In this document: one piece after another, positions 1 to 6,029 of the stretch
How positions within the stretch are numbered: the first letter of the stretch is position 1
How the letters are laid out: every line of letters begins with the position of its first letter
Assembly: GCA_026393475.1 (NCBI GenBank)
Contig: JAPLAA010000035.1
Coordinates: forward strand, 1 to 50,719
Origin: Actinomycetota bacterium
Lineage (GTDB): Bacteria; Actinomycetota; Acidimicrobiia; Acidimicrobiales; Ilumatobacteraceae
DNA: 50,719 bases
Reading direction: 5' to 3'
Notes under the pieces: generated by a model
The model's input: only the letters and a program-made list of their open reading frames with translations
Told to the model about the DNA's origin: nothing
Databases searched by the model: none
Made by a program: the position numbers and the translations under genes

Positions 1-384
1 GCCCACGATCGACAGCACACACACCACCCCACAACCGCCTCGAACCGGCCCTCCCGGCCAGCTCACCCCGTCAATCCCGGACAACTCCCGATCGTTCATC
101 CAAACGAATACGGGTTATCACACAGAAGATCACCGTGGCGGTGCACGAAGCGTCGCGTTCCGTTGCATGGCCCGTGAGCTGGGCCTTCGAGACGATCGAG
201 TGTTCCGATCCGAGGCGGCCGAAATCGGCGGCCGCGACAACGATTTCCGTCCACGCTGAGCGGTTCCGCGCACGTGTTTTCACCGCGGGGTCGACTCGCT
301 GTCCAGTTGTGTAGGCAAGGACCGGCGGCGGGCCAGTGGGCCCCTCCATGCCCGACTGGGCCGAGCACACCGAGGAGGATCACC
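1..384. other. Left-edge region without a confident gene
   Basis: No frame on either strand here has a start signal plus recognisable protein content. The open frames present are short, arginine- or proline-rich and look like GC-driven shadows. The segment directly precedes the excisionase-like gene, whose ribosome binding site lies at 373-378. It probably carries the upstream region of that gene inside an integrative element. Confidence 0.5.
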
Positions 385-594
385 ATGACGCAACACTCGC
401 CTTCGAACCGAGCCAGGTCTGCCCGCACGTACAGCGTGCGCGAGGTCGCCGAGATCCTCGGCGTCTCGAAGAGCACCGCCTACGAATGTGTCCGAACTGG
501 TCAGCTGCCGGCGGTGAAACTACGCAGCCGGATCCTCGTGCCGGTCGAAGCCGTCGAAGCCTTCCTCGCACAGGCCGGACCGCTCGAGTTCTAG
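385..594 (+). CDS. Excisionase-like helix-turn-helix DNA-binding protein
   Basis: Small 69-aa protein. Residues about 16-65 form a MerR/excisionase-type winged HTH: an SVREVAEILGVSKSTAYE helix-turn-helix, then an RTGQLPAVKL beta segment, a short Arg/Ile/Val strand and a C-terminal helix (AVEAFLAQ). Proteins like this act as recombination directionality factors or as repressors of integrase genes. The start is fixed by a strong AGGAGG at 373-378, six bases before the ATG; most genes in this window have no such SD. It converges on the recombinase gene and their stop codons interlock in CTAG (591-594). Excisionase role is inferred from the neighbour; repressor is the alternative. Confidence 0.8.
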   Translation: MTQHSPSNRARSARTYSVREVAEILGVSKSTAYECVRTGQLPAVKLRSRILVPVEAVEAFLAQAGPLEF

Positions 595-1712
595 AACGCC
601 AGCGCCTCGATCGCCCTGCGCTTGCCGACGTCCGTGCGGCCGTCGTAGTGCAAGCGCAACGTGTTCTCGCTGTTGCCGAGGATGTCGGCCACCGTGCGGT
701 ACGACTCCCCCGCATCGAGCATCGTCGTCGCAACGAAGTGACGTAGCTGCAACAGCGTGACCGGAGATTCGCCCCGGCATGCGAGCCAGCGATCGGCGAA
801 GGTGTCCGGCCGGAACGGCACGGACGGATCGGGGCTCCCGGGGAACACGTAGTCCGATGGACTGACGCCCCCACGCTGCACCAGCCGCTCTCGCTGACGA
901 CGCAGCACCTCGATCGCCTGAGCGGTCAACGGCACATCGCGCCAGTCGCTCTTCTTCGTCTCCTTGCGCACGACCTTGACGCCGGGGCCTCCGTCAGAGA
1001 TCGCAAAGGCGAGGTGCACCTCACGCCGCTCCAGATCGACCGCCGACCACTGCAGACCCAACAGCTCTGCCTTGCGCATGCCCGTGCTCGCGAGCAACGT
1101 CACCGCGTCAGCGAGTTCGGCATCCATCGCCCGCACACGGTCGAGCACTGCACGTACATCCGCCACCGCCGGTGACACCGGCTTCGATCGCCCGCTGCGA
1201 GGGCGGGCCGCATCCTTCGACGGATTCGAGTCGATCAGGCCCCGCTTGCGGGCGAAGTCGAGCGCCCGGGTGAGGACCGTGGCGCACCGACGCACCCAAT
1301 CGACACCAACTTCGGCTCGCATGGCCGCGTAGAGCTGCTCGATTTCCTTCCACGTCAACCGGTTGAGCGCGATCGTGCCGAACGGCCGATCACCCGGCAG
1401 CAACATCCGACACATCGTGTTCGCCGCCGATCGCGAAGTCACGATCGTCCTGGGCGCCAGCTCGATCGTTCCCGCCGCCGCCGCCTCGAGATAGAGATCG
1501 AACGCCGCCCGCACCGACTTCGCCGACGTACCGCCGCGCGGCAGCCGCTGCTCCACCTCGGCCACCTTCAGCCGAGCCAGCGCCGCCACCCGCCACACGC
1601 CTGGCCTCAAGAGCGTGACACCGCCACTGCCCTTCTCACGTCGCGGCCCCTGCCGGCCCGTCGCGCGCTTCGGCGTTGCCGCCGTGCCTGGCCTCTTGCC
1701 CGTTCGAGCCAT
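591..1712 (-). CDS. Tyrosine recombinase / phage-type integrase
   Basis: 373-aa site-specific recombinase with an SAM-like N-terminal core-binding region (about 60-160) and a C-terminal catalytic domain. Arg213 lies in STGMRKAELLGL and Arg324 in QLRHFVATTML; the nucleophile candidate is Tyr356 in RLHYDG. Two usual catalytic positions differ: the His of the HxLR box is Leu (LQLR), and the LGH of the third box is LGN (Asn347). The ATG at 1712 is preferred over a GTG at 1733 because GGAGG lies about 7 nt upstream. It is oriented away from the tRNA-Gly 3' end, as expected for an element integrated there. Recombinase family membership is confident; activity is uncertain because of the substitutions. 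Confidence 0.88.
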   Translation of the reverse strand: MARTGKRPGTAATPKRATGRQGPRREKGSGGVTLLRPGVWRVAALARLKVAEVEQRLPRGGTSAKSVRAAFDLYLEAAAAGTIELAPRTIVTSRSAANTMCRMLLPGDRPFGTIALNRLTWKEIEQLYAAMRAEVGVDWVRRCATVLTRALDFARKRGLIDSNPSKDAARPRSGRSKPVSPAVADVRAVLDRVRAMDAELADAVTLLASTGMRKAELLGLQWSAVDLERREVHLAFAISDGGPGVKVVRKETKKSDWRDVPLTAQAIEVLRRQRERLVQRGGVSPSDYVFPGSPDPSVPFRPDTFADRWLACRGESPVTLLQLRHFVATTMLDAGESYRTVADILGNSENTLRLHYDGRTDVGKRRAIEALAF

Positions 1713-1740
1713 CTGCCGCCTCCGTCCCACCACGTCGGAG

Positions 1741-1779
1741 GGTCCGAAAACCGGACCGATAGTAGATCGAGATAGTAGA
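1741..1779 (-). promoter_or_regulatory. Dyad and direct repeats upstream of the integrase gene
   Basis: A perfect inverted repeat GGTCCG-AAAAC-CGGACC occupies 1741-1757. Next to it the 9-mer GATAGTAGA occurs twice (1758-1766 and 1771-1779, 13-bp period). Read on the minus strand, each copy supplies a TACTAT that could be a -10 box for the integrase. Alternatively they are recombinase arm sites or sites for the adjacent HTH protein. Function is inferred from position and symmetry only. Confidence 0.45.
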
Positions 1780-1801
1780 CCGCGTGGCCGGAAAAGCAGA
1801 T

Positions 1802-1825
1802 CAGCGGCCCTCGAAAGGGCCGCTG
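1802..1825 (-). terminator. Hairpin downstream of tRNA-Gly
   Basis: A perfect 10-bp stem (CAGCGGCCCT / AGGGCCGCTG) with a 4-base loop lies 17 nt beyond the tRNA 3' end. On the minus strand it is followed a few bases later by a short T run (CTTTT). It fits an intrinsic terminator for the tRNA with a weak U-tract. Because it lies at the element junction it could also be part of the attachment region. Confidence 0.55.
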
Positions 1826-1842
1826 ACCTGGACTTTTACTTG

Positions 1843-1915
1843 AGCGGATGACGAGATTCGAACTCGCGACCCTCACCTTGGCAAGGTGATGCTCTACCAG
1901 CTGAGCCACATCCGC
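1843..1915 (-). tRNA. tRNA-Gly (anticodon GCC)
   Basis: On the minus strand the sequence folds into a complete cloverleaf of 73 nt. The acceptor stem is GCGGATG/CATCCGC, the D stem GCTC/GAGC and the anticodon stem TCACC/GGTGA with loop TTGCCAA (anticodon GCC). The T stem GCGAG/CTCGT closes the TTCGAAT loop. The discriminator base is U, usual for bacterial tRNA-Gly, and CCA is not encoded. Its 3' end faces the integrase gene and is the likely integration target. Confidence 0.95.
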
Positions 1916-1928
1916 AATGCGAGGGGAG

Positions 1929-1959
1929 ATGATAGCAACCGATCGGCCGCAGCGGACAA
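1929..1959 (-). promoter_or_regulatory. Probable tRNA-Gly promoter
   Basis: On the minus strand TTGTCC (1959-1954) and TATCAT (1934-1929) are separated by 19 bp, and the -10 ends 13 nt before the first tRNA base. The rest of 1916-2074 shows no gene or clear repeat. Confidence 0.45.
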
Positions 1960-2074
1960 CGCGAACGACGGATCTTGTTCACGAAGTCGCCCCGGTGACG
2001 ACACCGAACTCCCGCCGGGATCACATCGCGTCCCCGTTGAGCTGGGGCGATTCGCCCGCAGCTGCCGAGGAGCG

Positions 2075-2305
2075 TCAGCTCCGCTGATCTGCCGGACGCA
2101 GGTCGATCCGCAACACGAGGAAGCCGTCCTCGACGGTGCCCTCTGCGTCACCGATGATCGCGAAGTCCATGAAATCGGTGTTCGCCTGCGAGATGAACGC
2201 CTGCCGTTCCTCGCCCGCCACCGGCGGCAACGGCCGCTTGCGCACCGCAGCGGCACGCTCGCGGAATCGGTTCAGCATCGCGTCGACATCGAGACCTTGG
2301 GCCAT
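2075..2305 (-). CDS. Small conserved hypothetical protein
   Basis: 76-aa soluble protein with no signal or membrane segment. The N-terminal half is a basic amphipathic helix (LNRFRERAAAVRKRPLPP). It is followed by a segment rich in conserved-looking motifs (ERQAFISQANTDFMDFA) and a short beta-rich end. I recognise it only as resembling small hypothetical proteins seen in other actinobacteria; function unknown. The ATG at 2305 is chosen over a GTG at 2314 because a TACGGT -10 lies at 2318-2313, placing the start 13 nt downstream, as in other leaderless genes here. Codon use is like the chromosomal core, not the element. Confidence 0.6.
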   Translation of the reverse strand: MAQGLDVDAMLNRFRERAAAVRKRPLPPVAGEERQAFISQANTDFMDFAIIGDAEGTVEDGFLVLRIDLRPADQRS

Positions 2306-2393
2306 GCGCCACACCGTACCGGCGGAGCGCCACGCGACGCCGGACCGTGCCGGTTGCTCCGACGTCAGTGACGCACGAGGCGACGGGCCTTGC

Positions 2394-3113
2394 TCAGTCG
2401 CCGGCGTTTGGCGACGCGTGCCGATCGGGCGACATCATCGCCTCGGTCTCGTCGGGGGTGCCGGAGACATCGGGCTCTGCGGACGCCGCCTGGGGCGCCG
2501 CAGCGACGCCGTCGGAGTGATCGGCAGCCGGCGCGTGCATCTCGAGCAGCGACGGCACGGCCATCGCCACGGTGCCGTCGACCTCGCCGACCGACACCTC
2601 GGTGCCGTCGACCTCGCCGACCGACACCTCGGAGGAGTCGGCCACCGGCGCGCCATCGACCGCATCGACCGCATCGACCGCATCGACCGCATCCGCTGCG
2701 TCAGCCACGACGGACTCCGACTCGATCTCGAGCGCCTCCGGGTCGATCGTCGGCTCGCGCAGATCCTCGAAGTTCGTCGGCGCCTCCCGCCCGAACACCG
2801 ACAGGTCGACCGGTTCGGGCTCGACGTAGAGGTTCGTCGGTGCGGCGCCCTCGGGCCGGAACTCCTCCAGCAGACGCCGACGCTCCGACTCGGCGGCCGA
2901 AGCCCATTTGCGGTCGCCCATCACCTCGAGCGGCCCCAGCGCCGGCGACTCCGGACGCGTCCCGCGCCACCACCAGATGGTGAGCAGCAGCAGCACGAGA
3001 CCGAGCAGCACGAGACCACCGGCCGCGGCGAACACCCGGAATGCGGCCTGCGACTCGGTGAGTTCGGCGCCGAGTGAGCCGGCGCTGCCCCAGACAGCGG
3101 ACACGCCCGTCAT
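2394..3113 (-). CDS. Membrane-anchored acidic protein with internal repeats, unknown function
   Basis: 239-aa protein. Residues about 24-47 form one hydrophobic transmembrane helix (RVFAAAGGLVLLGLVLLLLT) followed by WWWRG, consistent with an N-out/C-in single pass. The cytoplasmic part has a moderately conserved segment (MGDRKWASAAESERRRLLEEF). It then becomes a low-complexity acidic tail rich in Ala, Val, Asp and Glu, containing two in-frame tandem repeats. No catalytic motif is visible. The start is the first ATG before the helix; the frame stays open further upstream but that part is arginine-rich and antisense-like. No good SD or -10 was found, so the start is uncertain. Confidence 0.6.
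   Translation of the reverse strand: MTGVSAVWGSAGSLGAELTESQAAFRVFAAAGGLVLLGLVLLLLTIWWWRGTRPESPALGPLEVMGDRKWASAAESERRRLLEEFRPEGAAPTNLYVEPEPVDLSVFGREAPTNFEDLREPTIDPEALEIESESVVADAADAVDAVDAVDAVDGAPVADSSEVSVGEVDGTEVSVGEVDGTVAMAVPSLLEMHAPAADHSDGVAAAPQAASAEPDVSGTPDETEAMMSPDRHASPNAGD
2571..2630. repeat. 30-bp perfect tandem duplication inside a coding region
   Basis: Two identical 30-bp units (2571-2600 and 2601-2630) lie in frame in the acidic tail of the membrane protein and encode a doubled EVSVGEVDGT decapeptide. Perfect identity suggests a recent slippage duplication. Confidence 0.95.
2654..2689. repeat. 9-bp tandem repeat (4 copies) in frame
   Basis: The unit CATCGACCG occurs four times in perfect tandem and encodes repeating Asp-Ala-Val on the minus strand. 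Nine-base units keep the frame, so copy-number change would only alter tail length. Confidence 0.95.
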
Positions 3114-3293
3114 GCCGCACCCGTCGCGGGAGTGACGACGAACTGCCGGTGAGGGGTGGCTCGGCAGGGGGACATCACGACCATTCTCGCGCACGGGCCT
3201 CCTCCGACCGCGGTCACTCACCTGCAGACCGTCCGACGCCCGACGGAGCGGGGCGAACGAGCGGCCGGACGGGGTGCGTGCCATGATTCCGCC

Positions 3294-3689
3294 GTGGAGT
3301 ACGTCTGGCTCGTTCTCGCCGTCGCCGTCATGGCCGGCCTCGCCTGGGTGGGGTTCCGCATCGAACCGCACTGGGTGGCAAAGGACCGCTCGCGATTCCT
3401 GTGCAACGCCCAGCTGATGACCGAGCGCGGCGACCCGGTGGGCCGGTTCAAGGAGACGAAGATCCTCGTCGAACCGAACGGCGAACTCCTCGTCGATCAG
3501 CGGCGGATGTTCAAGCGGAACATGAGCGCCTGGCGTGTGGTCGGCGAGAGCGACTCCCCGCCTCGCAAGCGCTCGGTGTTCGTGCTGCGCGGCCACGACC
3601 CGAAGGGTGTGCCGGCGATGCTCGCCGTCCGCTTGCCGGCGTCGAGCCCGATGGTGCCGAAGCTGCGCGAGCTCCTGGCCCGCGCCTGA
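3294..3689 (+). CDS. Small membrane-anchored protein of unknown function
   Basis: 131-aa protein with an N-terminal transmembrane helix (residues about 2-20, VWLVLAVAVMAGLAWVGF) and a compact soluble domain. Features of that domain are HWVAKDRSRFLCNAQL, a beta-rich middle and a C-terminal LPASSPMVPKLRELL. No known catalytic motif is seen. The GTG at 3294 is chosen because it begins just before the helix; an upstream in-frame start would add about 46 residues of low-quality sequence. A CATGAT 12 nt upstream is a weak leaderless -10. It faces away from the adjacent minus-strand membrane gene and converges on metX. Confidence 0.6.
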   Translation: MEYVWLVLAVAVMAGLAWVGFRIEPHWVAKDRSRFLCNAQLMTERGDPVGRFKETKILVEPNGELLVDQRRMFKRNMSAWRVVGESDSPPRKRSVFVLRGHDPKGVPAMLAVRLPASSPMVPKLRELLARA

Positions 3690-3718
3690 ACCGCGCCTGA
3701 CGTCCGCGGCCGACGGGT

Positions 3719-4891
3719 TCAGCCCTTCGCCACCTCGTCGATGAACCGACCGATCGGCGGGCCCACCTGATCGAACTCGATGAGGAACGCATCGTGGCCG
3801 TGCGGCGAGTCGATCTCGACGTACTCGGCCCGGCCGCCCTGCTCGACGAGCAGATCGCGGATCTGGCGCTGCTGGTACGACGGGTAGAGCATGTCGCTCC
3901 AGATCCCCATCGTGAGCGTCGGCACCTTCACCCGGGCCATCGCCGAGCGCAGCCCGCCGCGGCCACGCCCCACGTCGTGGAGATCCATCGCCTTGCCGAT
4001 CGCCAGGTAGCTGTTGGTGTCGAAACGCCGGATGAGCTTCTCGCCGTGGTGGTCGAGGTACCGCTCCACCTCGAACCGCTGCCACAGGTCGAGGCGACCG
4101 TTCAGTTCGCTGCCGTCAGCGAGTTCGCGCCCGAACCGGTCGGTGAACACGTTGTCGCTGCGGAACGTGACCTGGGCGACCATGCGGGCGACGGCGAGAC
4201 CCTCGGTCGGCCCCTCCCCCGGCTCGGCGTCGTAGTAATCGCCGCCGCGCCAGTTCGGGTCGAGGCGGATCGACCGCCGCCCGATCGCACCCCATGCGAT
4301 CTGTTGCGCCGTGGCCTGCGCGCACGTGGCGACGGGGACGATCGACCGCACGCGCTGCGGGAACGTGATCGCCCACTCGAGCACCTGCATGCCGCCCATC
4401 GAGCCGCCGATCACGGAGTGCCACACGTCGATCCCGAGGTGGTTCGCGAGCCGGGCCTGCGCGCGCACCATGTCGCGCACGGTGACGACCGGGAAGCGAC
4501 TGCCGCACGGCAACCCGTCGACCGGGTGCGGCGATGCGGGCCCGGTGCTGCCCTGGCAGCCGCCGAGCACGTTCGAGCACACCACGAACCAGCGGTCGGT
4601 GTCGAGCGGCTTCCCGGGACCGATCAGGTCGTCCCACCACCCGGCCGACGTGTGGCCGCGGCCGGCCGGTCCGGCGGCGTGACTGTCGCCCGTCCAGGCG
4701 TGGCACACGAGGATCGCGTTGCTGGCCGTGGCGTCGAGCCGACCCCACGTCTCGTACGCGATGGCCACGTCGTGCAACGCCACGCCGGTGTCGAGCGCGA
4801 ACGGGCGGTCGTGCGGGAACGTGAAGAACTGGCGGTTGCCCTGCGGGTCGCCGGGGCGCCATGCGCCCGTGACCGGGAGTGCTGCCGTCAT
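3719..4891 (-). CDS. metX: Homoserine O-acetyltransferase
   Basis: 390-aa alpha/beta-hydrolase enzyme that acetylates L-homoserine with acetyl-CoA, the committed step of methionine synthesis via O-acetylhomoserine. The catalytic triad is visible: Ser164 in the nucleophile elbow GGSMGG, Asp333 in GIWSDMLYP and His366 in SPHGHDAF. The N-terminus has the family's FALDTG...VAIAYETWG strand and HAWTGDSHAAG loop. The ATG at 4891 follows AAAGGA at good spacing. A 200-nt leader with a SAM-riboswitch-like fold precedes it, suggesting repression when SAM is plentiful. MetX homologues can use succinyl-CoA instead; that cannot be settled by eye. Confidence 0.95.
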   Translation of the reverse strand: MTAALPVTGAWRPGDPQGNRQFFTFPHDRPFALDTGVALHDVAIAYETWGRLDATASNAILVCHAWTGDSHAAGPAGRGHTSAGWWDDLIGPGKPLDTDRWFVVCSNVLGGCQGSTGPASPHPVDGLPCGSRFPVVTVRDMVRAQARLANHLGIDVWHSVIGGSMGGMQVLEWAITFPQRVRSIVPVATCAQATAQQIAWGAIGRRSIRLDPNWRGGDYYDAEPGEGPTEGLAVARMVAQVTFRSDNVFTDRFGRELADGSELNGRLDLWQRFEVERYLDHHGEKLIRRFDTNSYLAIGKAMDLHDVGRGRGGLRSAMARVKVPTLTMGIWSDMLYPSYQQRQIRDLLVEQGGRAEYVEIDSPHGHDAFLIEFDQVGPPIGRFIDEVAKG

Positions 4892-4991
4892 CGACCCGTC
4901 CTTTCGCGCTCGCTGCCTGGTGTCGTTGCCTGGTGTCTTGCACCGATCGCCGCACGAGCGGAAGCTCTGTTGCCCCGGCCGTTGCCGGGAC

Positions 4992-5090
4992 CACATCCCC
5001 ACCGAGGTGGGAAGGCACCGTGGGGCTTCCTCCCCGGTTGCCGGATCACGTGCCGCAGGCGGACCTGCGGACCGGATCACTCGTGATGCG
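4992..5090 (-). promoter_or_regulatory. SAM-riboswitch-like leader (SAM-I/SAM-IV clan) upstream of metX
   Basis: Read on the minus strand the 99-nt segment closes with a P1-like helix CGCATC (5090-5085) / GATGTG (4997-4992). Inside lie ACGAGTG, a CCGCAGG/CCTGCGG hairpin, the conserved-looking GGCAACC and a GGGG/CCCC hairpin. GGTGC and TTCC follow, then a CCCACC/GGTGGG hairpin. The order GGCAACC - P3 - GGTGC - P4 - P1' matches the SAM-I family core as I remember it, and metX is a typical target. A second GGCAAC...GGTGC pair lies at about 4986-4937 and could belong to the expression platform. I could not run a covariance model. Confidence 0.65.
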
Positions 5091-5101
5091 TGTCGGCGCT
5101 G

Positions 5102-5124
5102 ATGTTAGCGGCGACCGTTCGGTC
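5102..5124 (-). promoter_or_regulatory. Candidate metX-leader promoter with dyad
   Basis: On the minus strand TAACAT (5107-5102) is a TANNNT -10 about 12 nt before the riboswitch-like P1 helix. Just upstream is a perfect dyad GACCG-AA-CGGTC (5124-5113) in the -20 to -30 region, a possible operator. No convincing -35 was found. Confidence 0.4.
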
Positions 5125-5171
5125 ACCTCCTCCATTTGTCCACCAGGGGCGCAGCCGATGCGTGCGGCCGA

Positions 5172-6029
5172 TCAGCGGTAGCGCTGTTCGGTCTCGTAGT
5201 GCTCGGGCAGGCCGACCAGCCGCCCGAACGAGTCGAAGTCGCACAAGCGGTCGAGATGGCCGCGCAGGCTGCCGTCGTCGCGGAGCTGCTGCAGGCTCAC
5301 CTGCACCGCCTTCACCATGCTGAACAGCAACGACAACGGCGACACGATCAGCGTGAAGCCGAGCTCGGCCAACTCGGCCGGGGTGAGCAACGGCGTCTTG
5401 CCGGTCTCCACCATGTTCGCCACGAGGGTGATGTCGGGCAGTGCCGCAGCGATGCGCTCCATCTCCTCGATCGACTCGGGCGCTTCCACGAACAGCGCAT
5501 CGACACCGGTGTCGCGGGCCATCCGGGCCCGCTCGATCGCCTCGTCGAGCCCGATCGCCGCACGAGCGTCGGTGCGGGCCGTCACATGGATCGATTCCCG
5601 GTGGTCGCACGCGGCGCGCAGCTTGGCCAACCAGTCGGCGCGTTCGATCACCTGCTTGCCCGCCATGTGCCCGCAACGCTTCGGCCACACCTGGTCCTCG
5701 AGGAACATGCCCGACGCACCGGCGTGCTCCCAGAGTTCCACTGTGCGGATGGTGTTGAGCGGATTGCCGTAGCCGGTGTCGGCGTCGACCACCACGTTCA
5801 CACCCGGTACCGCGCGACAGACGCGCCGGGCCACCTCGGCCATCTCGGTCTGGGTGAGCAGTCCGAAGTCGGGCACGCCCAACAGCGTGCCGCTCACCGC
5901 GTACCCCGACAGGAACACGGTGGCGAAGCCGGCCTCGGCGGCCAGCTTCGCCGTGATCGCGTCCCACACGCCCGGCATGAGCACGCTCTCGTCGGTGGCG
6001 AGGCGCGTGCGCAGGTCGGCTGCCGTCAT
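5172..6029 (-). CDS. Isocitrate lyase / PEP mutase family protein (carboxyvinyl-carboxyphosphonate mutase-like)
   Basis: 285-aa TIM-barrel enzyme of the ICL/PEPM superfamily. Visible hallmarks are the Mg-binding DADTGYGN segment, the active-site loop KRCGHMAGK (KKCGH family signature) and a conserved EAPES strand. Relatives cleave or rearrange 2-methylisocitrate, dimethylmalate, oxaloacetate or phosphoenolpyruvate, and sequence alone does not choose between them. The ATG at 6029 overlaps the stop of the upstream acyl-CoA synthetase by four bases (ATGA), so the two are translationally coupled. That suggests a shared carboxylic-acid degradation route. Confidence 0.85.
   Translation of the reverse strand: MTAADLRTRLATDESVLMPGVWDAITAKLAAEAGFATVFLSGYAVSGTLLGVPDFGLLTQTEMAEVARRVCRAVPGVNVVVDADTGYGNPLNTIRTVELWEHAGASGMFLEDQVWPKRCGHMAGKQVIERADWLAKLRAACDHRESIHVTARTDARAAIGLDEAIERARMARDTGVDALFVEAPESIEEMERIAAALPDITLVANMVETGKTPLLTPAELAELGFTLIVSPLSLLFSMVKAVQVSLQQLRDDGSLRGHLDRLCDFDSFGRLVGLPEHYETEQRYR

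Larger units (their letters stand above)
1..1842. mobile_element. Terminal part of a tRNA-Gly-associated integrative element (rest lies left of the window)
   Basis: An excisionase-like helix-turn-helix gene and a tyrosine recombinase gene lie immediately beyond the 3' end of a tRNA-Gly gene. The recombinase is transcribed away from the tRNA. This is the usual layout of the integrase end of elements that insert into tRNA 3' ends. Core chromosomal genes begin on the other side of the tRNA. The other element end and a repeated att core are outside the window, so extent and type (integrative plasmid, prophage or island) cannot be decided. It could also be a decayed remnant. Confidence 0.55.

Noticed and set aside
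1..384. Small minus-strand frames at the left edge (up to 126 codons)
   Set aside because: No start signal, no conserved-looking motif, and mutual overlap in several frames.
3114..4085. Extension of the minus-strand membrane protein frame upstream of 3113
   Set aside because: It would overlap the plus-strand gene at 3294 and the metX gene; the added sequence is arginine-rich and featureless.
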